Positions 46,970-56,750 of a DNA stretch of 64,000 bases are shown piece after piece. Source of the DNA: Burkholderia thailandensis E264 (GTDB lineage Bacteria; Pseudomonadota; Gammaproteobacteria; Burkholderiales; Burkholderiaceae); the NCBI RefSeq assembly GCF_000012365.1, contig NC_007650.1, positions 62,001 through 126,000 of the forward strand, written 5' to 3'. A program made the position numbers and the translations under genes. Within the stretch, counting starts at the first letter, position 1. Every line of letters begins with the position of its first letter. The notes beneath the pieces were generated by a model. It was not told where the DNA came from. It made no database searches and saw only the letters and a program-made list of their open reading frames with translations.

Positions 46970-46975
46970 GTGTGA
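46712..46975 (+). CDS. PAAR-domain spike tip protein, copy 2
   Basis: Encodes 87 residues and differs from copy 1 only at residue 8 (D for G) and at the last residue. The same PAAR motifs and metal ligands are present. It follows the interrupted tla3 by 9 bases. It may still be expressed from a promoter within or upstream of the IS element. Confidence 0.9.
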   Translation: MRGVIRIDDSTSHGGRVVTGREGSTVMGRAVACVGDRCTCPMNGHEHCVIVEGDEGVRIEGRAVAFDGHRTSCGATLISSIPTSGRV

Positions 46976-47389
46976 AGCGCTTCGTTCGTTTCTGCGCCAA
47001 TGCCGTCGCCACGCCCGGAACCGACGGGCCGTGAACCGGCTATGCGATTGACTGTGAGCCGTGCGGCATGGCAACGACAACAGGCGCACTGCGGCGCTTT
47101 TCCGGGCTCGCCGATGCCCACGCCTATGTCCGGTCTTCGGACACCGCCATTTCCGGCCAAGGTCGATGAGATCGGCGCGCCGCGCAGGCCTGTCGGTGAA
47201 GAACGCGTGCCGGCCGCCGCGCATGACCGAGCTTTGCGCGAAGACGTGCGCGGGCACCGCTGCCGCCGCGCGTCGCAAACGCGATCCCGGCGAACGGCCG
47301 CGACGGACGATCAAGAGGCGGAGGGCATCGAGCCGCCCACGCCGCGCCGGGTCGCGCGCGGCGCCGCCCACGCCATTCTCGCGGCCCGT
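46976..47389. other. Intergenic region after the type VI island
   Basis: About 410 bases of GC-rich sequence between the second PAAR gene and the yjbQ stop. Long open frames exist on both strands but have no start signals or recognised domains. Confidence 0.4.
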
Positions 47390-47809
47390 TCACTCGCCGA
47401 TCAGATGCAGCACCACATCGCGCCGATGCGGGGCGCGCCGATGTTCGAACAGATAGATGCCTTGCCACGTGCCGAGCACCATGCGCCCATGCTCGACCGG
47501 AATCGATAGCTGCACCTGCGTGAGCGCCGTGCGCAGGTGCGCCGGCATGTCGTCGGCGCCTTCGGTGTCGTGCTCGTAGCGTGCGTCGTCCTCGGGCGCG
47601 AGCGCGGCGAAGTATCGTTCGATATCGCGCTGCACCGACGGGTCCGCGTTCTCCTGGATCAGCAGTGAAGCGGACGTGTGCCGGCAGAACACGGTAAGCA
47701 GGCCGGTGCTGACCGACTGCACTTCGACGAACGCGCGTACTTGCGGCGTGAACTCGACGAGACCGCGCCCGCGCGCCTCGACGGTGATGTGTTGAATCGA
47801 CTGTTGCAT
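47390..47809 (-). CDS. yjbQ: YjbQ/UPF0047 family protein
   Basis: Encodes 139 residues from ATG 47807-47809. The family signature is clear: VFCRHTSASLLIQENADPSV near the middle and GTWQGIYLFEHR near the C-terminus. YjbQ proteins form small trimeric beta-barrels. Some have weak thiamine-phosphate synthase activity, but the physiological role is unsettled. It begins 19 bases after the thioredoxin-like gene and is likely in the same transcript. Confidence 0.9.
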   Translation of the reverse strand: MQQSIQHITVEARGRGLVEFTPQVRAFVEVQSVSTGLLTVFCRHTSASLLIQENADPSVQRDIERYFAALAPEDDARYEHDTEGADDMPAHLRTALTQVQLSIPVEHGRMVLGTWQGIYLFEHRRAPHRRDVVLHLIGE

Positions 47810-47828
47810 GGCGATGAGCGTCGGTTGA

Positions 47829-48155
47829 TCAGACCAACGCGGCGAAGCCGATGGTTTCGATCTGCTCGGCATGGGTCGGGCGCACGACACGCGCCACTTC
47901 GGTGCCGTCGCGCAGGAACACCAGCGTCGGCCAGAGCTTGATGCCGAACGAACGACCGAGCGGCCGGCCGGGGCCGTCTTCGATTTTCAGATGCCGAACG
48001 TCGGCGTGCATGGAAAACGCATCGCGAATCGCGGGCTGCGCCCCCGCGCAGATGCCGCACCAATTGGCGCCGAATTCGATGACGGTCGCGCCGGCGAGCG
48101 CGTCGACTTCGGCGCGCGTGGGCGCGTCGGCGGTATAGGCTTGCGAAGAATGCAT
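47829..48155 (-). CDS. Thioredoxin-family protein
   Basis: Encodes 108 residues. The active site is WCGIC (C33 and C36 with W32), preceded by the usual strand TVIEFGA. The cis-proline loop is KLWPTLVFLRDG. The CGIC dipeptide differs from the CGPC of classical thioredoxin, so its redox potential should differ. There is no signal peptide, so it is cytoplasmic. It heads a two-gene operon with yjbQ. Confidence 0.9.
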   Translation of the reverse strand: MHSSQAYTADAPTRAEVDALAGATVIEFGANWCGICAGAQPAIRDAFSMHADVRHLKIEDGPGRPLGRSFGIKLWPTLVFLRDGTEVARVVRPTHAEQIETIGFAALV

Positions 48156-48627
48156 CGTGACTCCAGGGCTAGCAGAAGCAGGGTTGCGTTCAGGCCGTCG
48201 TCGAGGCCAGCGGTTTTACTGTAGTCGAAAAAGGGCGCGACTACACGGTGTGCTGCGAGGCGCCGGTCCGCCGGCCCGATTCAGGGCATATCCGTGCCCG
48301 CGCAAGAAGCGGACCCGAACCGGCCGATCGGGTGAGCGCGGCTTCGACCGACGGGCGGGCCGGCAATTCGGCGGCGGAATGCAACCGCGCGCGTGCGCGT
48401 GGCAATTCGGCGCACCGCGGTGTCGGCGCGGGGCGCGGCAAGCCTTGCATGATTCGTGGCTGCGATCGCCCGGCCGTGATGGCGCTCGACGGAGCGGGAA
48501 CAAACTCTGTTCGCGATTGCAGCGAGCGCGACGCCCGTTTTCTCGATTCAGGACCTAGAATCGAATGTAGCGCCTGCACCCGGCGTGAAATCAGTGGACC
48601 TTTTTCCTCCATGTGACCGCAGCGGCC
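48156..48627. other. Divergent intergenic region
   Basis: About 470 bases between the thioredoxin-like gene and the lipoprotein gene. No supported ORF. A short dyad TGTAGTCG...CGACTACA occurs around 48221-48245 and could be a binding site or hairpin. Confidence 0.4.
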
Positions 48628-49320
48628 ATGAATTCTCAACACGCGCGCTTCATCCGCCCGGTGCTGGGCACGCTTTGCATCGTTTCGCTGGCGGCGCTTT
48701 CCGGCTGCCGAGGCGACGCATGCTTCGGTTTCGACGGCTGCTTCGACGATGGCGGCGTGCAAACCGTCACGCTTTCCGGCACCGCCGCCACCGGCCCCGC
48801 GCTTGCGAGCGCGACGGTCAACGTCGACTGCGCGCGCGGCTCGGTCGCGACGCTGTCCGACGGCGGCGGCCACTATAGCGTCACGTTCGATGCGGCACTC
48901 CCCTGCGCGATCACCGTGACCTCCGGCGGCACGAGCCTGCACTCGCTGGCATACGCGGGCGGCACGTTCAATACGACGCCGCAGACGGAGCTGATGCTCG
49001 TCTACCTCGCCGCGCAGCTCGGCACGAGTCCGGCCCGCTTGATCGGCGATCTGCCGAACAGTTCGCGCTTGCAGCAGGCGTTGGAGAATCAGACCAATGT
49101 GCAGGCCGCGCAAACGGCCGTCGTCGCGAACCTCCAGCAGCGCTATGCGGTCATGTTCGCCGTGCCGGGGTTTTTGACTACGCCGTTTTTTGTCGGACAG
49201 CCGGGCGTCGACAGCGATCTCGGCGCGCTCGCGAACGCGGGCGCGATCGACGCCAACGGCATGCCGGACGCGCTCGCCGTGTCGCTGCTTCAACAGGCGG
49301 GGGCCGCGCATCCATTGTGA
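48628..49320 (+). CDS. Lipoprotein, hypothetical
   Basis: Encodes 230 residues from ATG 48628. The N-terminus has an arginine-containing start, a hydrophobic core and the lipobox LSGC with the acylated cysteine at C27. The next residues (RGDACFGFDGCFDDGG) are cysteine- and aspartate-rich. The mature part contains a carboxypeptidase-regulatory-like beta-sandwich (VTLSGTAATGPALASATVNV) and a helical C-terminus. The function is unknown. Confidence 0.8.
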   Translation: MNSQHARFIRPVLGTLCIVSLAALSGCRGDACFGFDGCFDDGGVQTVTLSGTAATGPALASATVNVDCARGSVATLSDGGGHYSVTFDAALPCAITVTSGGTSLHSLAYAGGTFNTTPQTELMLVYLAAQLGTSPARLIGDLPNSSRLQQALENQTNVQAAQTAVVANLQQRYAVMFAVPGFLTTPFFVGQPGVDSDLGALANAGAIDANGMPDALAVSLLQQAGAAHPL

Positions 49321-50129
49321 GGGCCGCGCGAGCCGCCATTGCGACGACCCCACGCGGATTGATCGCCGCGCGCATCGCACCGAACCGCGCGGGCGTTGCG
49401 CGGTATCCGGTCGAGCCGCGATTGTCCGGCGTGCGGTGCGTCGTCGTGCGTTGCTCGCCGCTTCAGCCGCGCAAAGCGCCCGATGCTTCCTCGTCACGTC
49501 ATGCCACCGCGGCAACGGCATGACATGCTGCCCGATCGACGCGGTGTCGCCGCCATACCCGATCCGTAGCGTCGGGTCGGGCGCGTGCGCGGCATCGGGA
49601 TCGATGGCGACCGATAGCGGATTTCGATCGCATCGCCGAAGCTTCGCGCCGCCGCATTGAATCGCGTCGACGCGCAGCTCGATCAGCGCGACGCAACCTT
49701 CATCGATGGCGTGCCGCGCATAGCGCGAGCGCGGCAGGCAACCGCACATCACGTCGCTTTTGCCGATCGCGTATGCGAACGCCGCGCATGCGCCGGCGAT
49801 CGCGAACCGCAGTTCGGCGGCGCGATGGAGCGGCGTCGTCGGCAGCGAAAGGCGGCGCTCGACTAAAGCCGGCCGACGCGCTTGCCGATGCGCGCTGTTC
49901 GGATGTCCAGCCTTGCTTGGCCGGGACCCGCTCGTGCGGTTGGGTTGCTCGGAAACGGGGGCTTTGGACGTTCGCCGGATAGGCGTCCGCGCCCCCGATC
50001 CGCATCGCGTGTCGAAAACGACTTTTCACAGGGCGGCAATGTGCCGTTGCCCGCGTTTTCTCGCGTAGCAGGCCGCCCGCGCGCGTCGTGGCGCGCGGGT
50101 GGCGCGTGACTTGCGTCGCGCGTGGCCCG
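49321..50129. other. Long intergenic region with a dispersed repeat
   Basis: About 810 bases of GC-rich sequence between the lipoprotein gene and the DUF4148 gene. It holds one copy of the 50-base repeat (49614-49663) found again at 61880-61929. No gene or clear terminator is supported. Confidence 0.45.
49614..49663. repeat. Dispersed intergenic repeat, copy 1
   Basis: Begins ATAGCGGATT and ends GCATTGAATC. It aligns over 50 bases with 61880-61929 with 7 mismatches. Both copies are in non-coding DNA. Confidence 0.6.
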
Positions 50130-50447
50130 TCAGTGCGCGGACTGGATCGCGATGGGCGCGGGTGCCCCGGCGTGCGCATTCGGCGTGCCGGCCGGGCCGT
50201 ATGCGGCGTCCGCGCTCCGGCGTTCGGCGAGCCGCTTTGCGGCGAGACGTTCCTGCGCGGCGATGATGTCGTCCGGGTAGTCGTCGCCGTCGCCGAGCGA
50301 CGGGTTGTAGCCGACGGATTCCAGATCCAGCAGTTCCTGGCGCACCTGCGCGCGCGTGAGCGGCGACGGCGACGATTGGGCGAACGAGAGTGCCGGTGCG
50401 GCGAGCAGAACGGTGGCGGCGGCAGCGATGGTGACGATTGATTTCAC
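50130..50447 (-). CDS. DUF4148 exported protein
   Basis: Encodes 105 residues starting at GTG 50445-50447, with GAGGA upstream. It has a signal peptide (residues 1-23, SFA-Q), then LTRAQVRQELLDLESVGYNP, the DUF4148 signature common in Burkholderia exported proteins. A charged helix (AAQERLAAKRLAERRSA) follows. The function is unknown. Many such genes are responsive to stress or regulators in this genus. Confidence 0.85.
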   Translation of the reverse strand: MKSIVTIAAAATVLLAAPALSFAQSSPSPLTRAQVRQELLDLESVGYNPSLGDGDDYPDDIIAAQERLAAKRLAERRSADAAYGPAGTPNAHAGAPAPIAIQSAH

Positions 50448-50963
50448 GATGTCCTCGAGCGTATTCGTTTCGGCTCTACTCGGCACGCGCGGCGTCGTTC
50501 GAACCGATGTCCCAAGTCTACGCAGCGCCGCGCGCCGGATAAATCCCGATTCGTGGTGAGTTGTTTTCCAGAAAGAAGGGGACCGGATGTCCGAGCTTCG
50601 ATGTCGTGCGACATGCGCTCGACGAAGGCCCCGCCACGCGCCGCAGGTCGGGTTCGATCAGCCATCCGAAACATGTAACGGCGGAACGCGGCGAAGGCGG
50701 GCGCGGGCGGTGCATGCGCTGGTTTCGCGGCGGTGCGCGGGCCGGCGCGATTGAATGCCCGCCGGCGATGGGAAAGCGTCGCGTGGCTGCGTATCGGCCT
50801 GCGGAACGCATAAGCGCGGACTCGCAAGCGGAACCGCGCTGCCGCAAACGCGTGCGTATCAGTTGCGGCGCGCGACGCACGCGACGTGCGGCACACGGCA
50901 CACGGCGTGGTTGCGGCCCGCCGCGCTTGGTGGGGGCCGATAAGCCGCATTCGTGCTCGGCGT
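50448..50963. other. Intergenic region, nothing recognised
   Basis: About 515 bases between the porin stop and the DUF4148 promoter side. The open frames seen here are composition shadows. Confidence 0.4.
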
Positions 50964-52106
50964 TCAGAAGCGTGTGCGCATGCCGACCGTGCAGACGATC
51001 TGGTTCGGCGTGCCCGATGCGCCGCCGGAGCCGTTGATGAACGCGCGGTAGCCTCGGCCAGATGCGTGCTGATGCATCGCTTCCGCATAGATGTCGGTGA
51101 CGCGCGACAGCTTGTAGACGGCCTGCAAGTCGACCTGCTGCCACGCCGGGGCCGCGTCGTGTCTGCTGTCCGAGGCCGACACGTGGCCGCCGGTGTACAC
51201 GTAAGCTCCGCCGACGCCGAACGCCGGCGTGATCGCATAGCGGAGGTTTGCTTCGTAGTTGTCGAAGCGGATCTCGCCCGTCGAGCCGAACGAACCGGAA
51301 TCGTCATATCGTGAGCGGGTATAGACGAAACCGACGACGGCCGAGCCCAGCGTGTAGTTGACGCCGCCGCCATACGAGCGCATGCGCTTCGAGCCGGTCA
51401 GCCAGCCGCCCTGGCTCAAGCCTTTCGCCTCGACGGCGTCGACCGCGCCGGGGCTCGCGCCAGTCGTGCCTTTCGAGCCGTCGATTTGCAGGTAGGCGCC
51501 GGCCAGCTTGAGCGGCCCGTTGCCGTAGCTCGCGGCGAGGCTGTATGCGCGGTTGTCGGCGAAGTTCGCCGCGTTCGAGAACCCGTACAGCGCGCCAAAT
51601 TTGACGCCCGCGTAATGGTCGCTCGTGTATTTCACCGCGTTATCGATGCGCAGCGAGTGGTTCAGGTTGTCGTTGTCGAATGGATGGGCGAAGTCCGTGT
51701 CGCCGAAGTCGCCAGCGCTCGCCGACAGCGGCGCGACGAAATCGACCATCGTGTCGTATTGCCGGCCGAGCGTCAGCGTGCCGTAGCCGTTGCCGCTCAG
51801 TCCCATGTAGGCGTGGCGGCCGAATATTTTGCCATCCTGACCGAGCGTGCCGTTGTTCGCGTTGAAGCCGTTCTCGAGCAAGAACAGCGCCTTGATGCCG
51901 CCGCCGAGATCCTCGACGCCGCGCAAGCCGAAGCGGCTGCCGTTGATCGTGCCGCTCGTCGCGCGCCATTGCGAGGCGCCGCCCGCGTTGTTGGTGTACA
52001 TGAGGCCGGCGTCGATCAGACCGTATAGCGTGACCGAACGCTGCGCGTGAGCGAGCGGCGCGAACAGGGCGGCGGCGGTGGCGCCGGCGAGAAGCGGTTT
52101 TTTCAC
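50964..52106 (-). CDS. Gram-negative outer-membrane porin
   Basis: Encodes 380 residues starting at GTG 52104-52106 (AGGAG upstream), with signal peptide KKPLLAGATAAALFAPLAHA. The mature start QRSVTLYGLIDAGLMYTNN is diagnostic of Burkholderia/Neisseria-type general porins. The constriction-loop region and 16 amphipathic strands follow, with the C-terminal aromatic residue (VGMRTRF) needed for BAM-dependent insertion. It forms trimeric channels for small solutes. An ATG 93 bases upstream is in frame but lacks a signal peptide directly after it. Confidence 0.92.
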   Translation of the reverse strand: MKKPLLAGATAAALFAPLAHAQRSVTLYGLIDAGLMYTNNAGGASQWRATSGTINGSRFGLRGVEDLGGGIKALFLLENGFNANNGTLGQDGKIFGRHAYMGLSGNGYGTLTLGRQYDTMVDFVAPLSASAGDFGDTDFAHPFDNDNLNHSLRIDNAVKYTSDHYAGVKFGALYGFSNAANFADNRAYSLAASYGNGPLKLAGAYLQIDGSKGTTGASPGAVDAVEAKGLSQGGWLTGSKRMRSYGGGVNYTLGSAVVGFVYTRSRYDDSGSFGSTGEIRFDNYEANLRYAITPAFGVGGAYVYTGGHVSASDSRHDAAPAWQQVDLQAVYKLSRVTDIYAEAMHQHASGRGYRAFINGSGGASGTPNQIVCTVGMRTRF

Positions 52107-52737
52107 GGAAGGGCTCCTGCGTGTGGGCTGCGATGAAAATCGGCGCAAGTATAGGAACGCGGAAGCGGCGTTGACGATCACGGACGGAGGCAACTCCATT
52201 GCATGATTGACGGGACTGGTTCACAAAATCGCCACAAACGCGCGGAAATGCGGCGGGGCGGGCGCAGCGGTGATCGCGTGCCGCCACGAAGCGGGGAAGC
52301 GGAGCGTGTCTTGTCGCGCCGTCGCAACATTCGTTCGACGGCGCTCGACGACGACTGTGTGTCGCGAAGAGGAACGCTGCACGGATAACGACGGCGGAAC
52401 CGAATGCGTTGAGCTTGCGCGCGGCGATGGGAGCGGCGGCTCGCGATCGCGAATACCGAATCGCGCGCGTCAGCCTTGGGGGGCGCATCCGGATGCGAAT
52501 ACGGCTCGGCGTCGTCGCCGATATGCGCGGCGGACAGCCCCTTCACGTCGAAAAGGTGGCCGACGTTGCGGCGATCCGGTGTGTCGACGAAGCGATTCGG
52601 ACCGTGCGCCTATGCGATCGTGCCCGCAGTCAAGCGCTCAAGCGCCCGATCGGTCAAGCGACCAAGCGGTTATGCTGCTGGGCATTCGAGCATTCGAGCA
52701 TTCGAGCGGCAACACGATCGAACATTCGCCCCGTCGC
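52107..52737. other. Intergenic region between the LysR stop and the porin start
   Basis: About 630 bases. It contains the porin promoter region (unplaced) and a small tandem repeat at 52683-52706. No ORF is supported. Confidence 0.4.
52683..52706. repeat. Octamer tandem repeat, 3 units
   Basis: CATTCGAG occurs three times in a row. The short unit number makes it a potential variable-number locus, of no evident function. Confidence 0.7.
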
Positions 52738-53682
52738 TCACGCGACGCTCATATCCACCCTGCCGACGGTGCGCGGCACCGAAATCATCGGCAGTTTGAA
52801 GCGGGCGGCGGCCAGATCGACGAAGGCGCGAACCTTGCCGGGCAGGAATTCCCGGCCCGGGTACACGAGCGATATCGTGACGCCGTCGTTGGCGATTCGA
52901 TAGTCGCCGAGCAGCCGCGTCAGCGTGCCGATGCGCAGATCGTTCGCGACGAGGTACTCGGGCAGCAGCCCGATGCCGCCGCCCGCCAGCACGAGTTGCC
53001 GCTGCATCGGCGCGTTATTGACGGTGATCGGCGTGTCGATCTGAGTGGTGTCGACCGCGTTGTTCTTGCCCGTCCACCGATAAGTCCGCGCGCCGGCGGC
53101 GAGCCCGATGATCCGGTGGCGGGCGAGGTCCGCCGGCCGCGCGGGCGGCGGCGCTTGCAGCAGATAGCCGGGCGACGCGACGGCGACAAGCGGCGCGTGA
53201 ATCAGCGTGCGCGACACGAGCGATACCGACGTGATCATCGTATCCGCTACGATGCCGACATCGAATCCGCCGCCGAGCAGATCGACTTCCGAATCGGTTT
53301 GCGTGATGCGCAGCGATACGTCGGGGTGGCGTGACTGGTATTCGGCGAACAGTCCGGCCAGCTCCGGCGACGTGATGCTGTCGAGTGCGACGACATGCAG
53401 ATCGCCCGCGATCGCGCTCGATTCGTGCGTCGCGCGCGATTCGATCTCGTGGAGATTCGCGAGCAGCGCGCGGCAGCCCTCCGCATAACGCACGCCGACT
53501 TCGGTCAGGACGGTCTTGCGCGTCGAGCGTTGCAGCAGCTTGACGCCGAGGTGCGATTCGAGATCGCCGACATAGCGCGTCACCAGCGACGGCGAGAGGT
53601 TCAACTGGTTCGCCGCATGCGAGAAGTGATGTGTTTCGGCAACCTTGAGAAAGACTCGCATCGCACTGAATAGGTGGTTCAC
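52738..53682 (-). CDS. LysR-family transcriptional regulator
   Basis: Encodes 314 residues. The N-terminal winged helix-turn-helix (FLKVAETHHFSHAANQLNLS, then PSLVTRYVGDLESHLGVKLL) is followed by a linker and the type 2 periplasmic-binding-like effector domain, containing GLLPEYLVANDL near the end. It resembles the CrgA-type LysR group that acts on single promoters. No obvious target is adjacent. The porin is 630 bases away on the same strand. Confidence 0.9.
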   Translation of the reverse strand: MNHLFSAMRVFLKVAETHHFSHAANQLNLSPSLVTRYVGDLESHLGVKLLQRSTRKTVLTEVGVRYAEGCRALLANLHEIESRATHESSAIAGDLHVVALDSITSPELAGLFAEYQSRHPDVSLRITQTDSEVDLLGGGFDVGIVADTMITSVSLVSRTLIHAPLVAVASPGYLLQAPPPARPADLARHRIIGLAAGARTYRWTGKNNAVDTTQIDTPITVNNAPMQRQLVLAGGGIGLLPEYLVANDLRIGTLTRLLGDYRIANDGVTISLVYPGREFLPGKVRAFVDLAAARFKLPMISVPRTVGRVDMSVA

Positions 53683-54222
53683 GGTGGCTCTCGAAAAGTG
53701 GAGTGCGTTGGGAAGGGGGGGCGCGGCGGTTCGGCAGGCGCATCCGCCTTCATGTGACGACGGCGCGTGCGGCGCACGCCGGCGGGGTCTGCAGCGGAGC
53801 TGCCGACGTCGCGGCCGCGGCGACCGCGCGTTGCGCCGTCATCGCGGATCGCGCGGAGGACCGGGAGGGGGCGAGCGGGGCCGTCTCACGCGGTGCGTGA
53901 CGATCAGCCCATCGCAAGCGAGGTAACGCATGGCGTGGCTGCGCTTCTTGGGTAGTCGCCGATGTCGTCCGATGCGATCGCGGTGCGGCGGGCGATTTCC
54001 GCGCGCCGGCTTGTTTCGCGTGCCGGATGATCGGCGTATGCGCGTGATCGGCAGGCGGACGGAACCGGACCACCGGTTGCGGGTGCGGACATGCGGGGCG
54101 ACGCGAGCGCCCGTCGTGTGGGAGCGCGCATGCGCCGGGACATCGGAGGGCGGGCGCGCTTCGGCGCACCCGCGTCGCATGAGGCGCTCATCTCGGCGAA
54201 CCGGTAAGCATCACGAACGGCA
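53683..54222. other. Intergenic region, nothing recognised
   Basis: About 540 bases of very GC-rich DNA. No ORF with start signals, no terminator. Confidence 0.4.
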
Positions 54223-54546
54223 TCAGCTGCCGAAGTACGGGTTGCAGAAGCTCACCGGCCCGACGCATTGCAGCTCCGGCGCGATGTCGCGGCCCGCAGG
54301 CGCGTTGCCGACGGGAACGGCTGCCTTCGCCGCGGAGCCGACGTGATCGATATTGCCGCCGGTTGCACTCGAGCGTGCGGCGAGCTGTGCCGTATAGGCC
54401 GTGTCGGAGGCGTGCGCGCCTCCGCCCGCGGCGGCGCCCGATTCAGCATGGGCGGCGGATTGCGCCTGTTGAGCGGATGCGTTCGTCGGGATGCCGGAAA
54501 ATGCGGTGAGCGCGACGGCGATGCTTACGAGAGTTTGCTTGAACAT
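54223..54546 (-). CDS. Small secreted hypothetical protein
   Basis: Encodes 107 residues with a signal peptide (residues 1-25, ASA-Q). The mature part is alanine/glycine-rich and low in hydrophobics, with two cysteines near the C-terminus (LQCVGPVSFCNPYFGS) that could form a disulphide. Not recognised. Confidence 0.65.
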   Translation of the reverse strand: MFKQTLVSIAVALTAFSGIPTNASAQQAQSAAHAESGAAAGGGAHASDTAYTAQLAARSSATGGNIDHVGSAAKAAVPVGNAPAGRDIAPELQCVGPVSFCNPYFGS

Positions 54547-55173
54547 TTAGGATTTCCAATTCAATAATCGAGTCGATATTCCAATCGATTCGGTGCTGAC
54601 GAATCGCGGAATTCCCTTGCCGAAGGTTGCGTGAAGGCGCCTTGGCGCTTGTCGGGTTCCCTTCGTAAAATCCCGGGAAAATGCGTGCGAAGCCGGCGCG
54701 ATGGCCGGCGTGGCAGGCGTTTCGCGTAATCGATTCAGCGAGAATCGACAGTGAAAGGATGAAGGAGATTTGCGATCGTGTCCAAGGCGAATTTCCGATC
54801 CTGTCGATAAGGCAAAGCGATCATCCTTTTATTTTCTTTCAAGAAGAATTGATGTTTTGTTATTGATTTGTTTTCGATGTTCGGATCGGCTGGCCAATTG
54901 CCTCGCAGGGACGGAAAAAATGGGATTCGCGGCCCTGGATAGTATTGCGCCGGCAATCGTCGACCGCGTTCAAAACGCTTGAGCGATATCGAGCCGATAT
55001 CGGCGTTGCTATCCGCGACAAGCCGCCGCGCGCGAGTGCGCGGCATTCGAATTTCTCATTTCATCGCGGCATGCACTCGCGCAATGGCGCGGTTGAAATT
55101 CCCGCGCGAAGCTACGCGCGACGGCAGGCCACGACGGCAGATCGCCCGCTTGCCCACGCGCCCGATCCGATCG
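54547..55173. other. Intergenic region with an AT-rich core
   Basis: About 630 bases. The stretch 54730-54960 is clearly AT-richer than its surroundings but contains no supported ORF. It could hold promoters for the small secreted protein. Confidence 0.4.
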
Positions 55174-55449
55174 TCAAGCCGATTCCTGCCGGTCGCGTCC
55201 GACGAAATCCGCACACGCGAGCGACATCGTCCCGGCGCGGCTGAGCCCCTTGCGCCGAGCCAGCGCATCGACGGCCGCCAGCAAATCCGGATCGATCGAG
55301 ATGAGCACGCGCACCTTGTTCTTGCGCGCGGGGGATGCGGGCTCGGTCGAACGCGCAGCCGCCGTCGTCGAGCCGGATGCATCGTGGCTTGCCGGAAGCG
55401 CGGTTTGCGCCGCGCGCATCGTGGCGTTTCGGTCGTGAATGAATGACAT
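55174..55449 (-). CDS. Ribbon-helix-helix (CopG/Arc-like) DNA-binding protein
   Basis: Encodes 91 residues. The C-terminal half has an RHH pattern: a beta strand VRVLISIDPDLLAAVDALAR with the following helix RRKGLSRAGTMSLACADFV. The N-terminal 40 residues are alanine/serine-rich and disordered. No toxin gene neighbours it, so an antitoxin role is not supported. A small regulator is more likely. Confidence 0.7.
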   Translation of the reverse strand: MSFIHDRNATMRAAQTALPASHDASGSTTAAARSTEPASPARKNKVRVLISIDPDLLAAVDALARRKGLSRAGTMSLACADFVGRDRQESA

Positions 55450-55551
55450 GGGAATGGCCTGACAAGGATTGACGGCGCGCCGCGCCGCCGGTGCGTCACG
55501 TCGGCATCGCCGCCGCGCGCGATGAACGCGCGTTGGCGATCGCGCGCGACG

Positions 55552-56499
55552 TCAAGAATCGTCGCGCTTCGTCATCGTGCGCAGCGACGACAAGCTGCCG
55601 TCGTCGAGCAGCGCGCGAACGCTGGCGGCGAACGCCGTCGCGGCGACAGTGCGGTACGCGCCCTTGCGCCGCAGCAGCGCGACGGTGCGCACCGGGAACG
55701 GCGGATCGAGCGGGACGTACTGCAGATCGCGATGTTCGAACTCGATGGTGCCGGGCAGGATCGTGGCGATCTTGCCGCGACGCACGATCTTGAGCACCGC
55801 GCTGATCGAATTCGCCTGCAGCGCGACATTGGGCTTCATGTCGTACGACTGAAAGTAGCTGTCGATGTAGAAGCGCGAAACGAAGCTCGTCGTCAGCAGC
55901 GCGAGCGGCGTCTCGGCGAGCTGATCCGGCGTGATCGGATCGCGCTGCGTGGTGAGCGGATGCGTGGCGCCGGCCACCAGCATCAAGCGCTCCGGAAACA
56001 GCGCCTCGGCTTCGATCTCGTCGGAGCGTACGTCGACGAACCCGAACGCGAGATCGACCTGGTCGTCGCCGAGCGCGGTCTCGACCGCGTCGAGCGACAT
56101 TTCGGTCATCTCGATGACGATGCCGGGATAGCGCTCGTGGAAGTGCTCGATCACCGGCGCGATCAGATATTCGGTGAACGTCGGCGTGAATCCGATCCGC
56201 AGTTGTCCGCGGGACAGATCGTGCACGTCGTTCAGCGCGCGCTGCGCGGTGAGCAGATCGCTGTGCGCGCGGCGCGCGTATTCGAGGTAGACGCCGCCGA
56301 AATCGGTCAGCTGGACCACGCGCCCGCTGCGGTCGAACAACTGCGCGCCGAGCTCGTCTTCGAGCTGGCGAATTTTCTGCGACAGCGCCGATTGCGAGAT
56401 GCTGAGCGCCTCGGCCGCGCGCGTGAAATTGCGATGCTCGTCGACCGCGAGCAGATAGCAGATGTTTCGCAGAAGCGGGTTGCGTTGCATGGATTTCAT
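55552..56499 (-). CDS. LysR-family transcriptional regulator, CynR-like
   Basis: Encodes 315 residues from ATG 56497-56499 (an ATG three codons on is also possible). The winged helix-turn-helix NFTRAAEALSISQSALSQKI then RQLEDELGAQLFDRSGRVVQ is followed by an effector domain opening with RGQLRIGFTPTFTEYLIAPV. It is encoded downstream of and in the same direction as the efflux operon, 250 bases away, and may regulate it, although such regulators are more often divergent. Confidence 0.88.
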   Translation of the reverse strand: MKSMQRNPLLRNICYLLAVDEHRNFTRAAEALSISQSALSQKIRQLEDELGAQLFDRSGRVVQLTDFGGVYLEYARRAHSDLLTAQRALNDVHDLSRGQLRIGFTPTFTEYLIAPVIEHFHERYPGIVIEMTEMSLDAVETALGDDQVDLAFGFVDVRSDEIEAEALFPERLMLVAGATHPLTTQRDPITPDQLAETPLALLTTSFVSRFYIDSYFQSYDMKPNVALQANSISAVLKIVRRGKIATILPGTIEFEHRDLQYVPLDPPFPVRTVALLRRKGAYRTVAATAFAASVRALLDDGSLSSLRTMTKRDDS

Positions 56500-56750
56500 A
56501 TTCCGCCGGATCAATCGCTGGGCGTGCCTTTCTGGTGGGTCGACATCCTGCGCTTCGCGCGCCGTTGCGCTTCGCGGGATTGTTCGGGGCGGCCGGCGGC
56601 CGTCGGCAGCGGCGTCGCCGGGCATGTCGCTCGCGCGGCGCGCATCGGCCGGCGCGCCGGCGGCGCTGCGGTCCGACACGCCGGTTGCGGCGTCGTCGCA
56701 CAGGTGATCATAAAACTTCGCGCTTCGCGCTGCCATCATGTCCGATTCCA

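Noticed and set aside
55174..55449. Antitoxin of a toxin-antitoxin pair
   Set aside because: The ribbon-helix-helix protein has no adjacent toxin-like ORF on either side.
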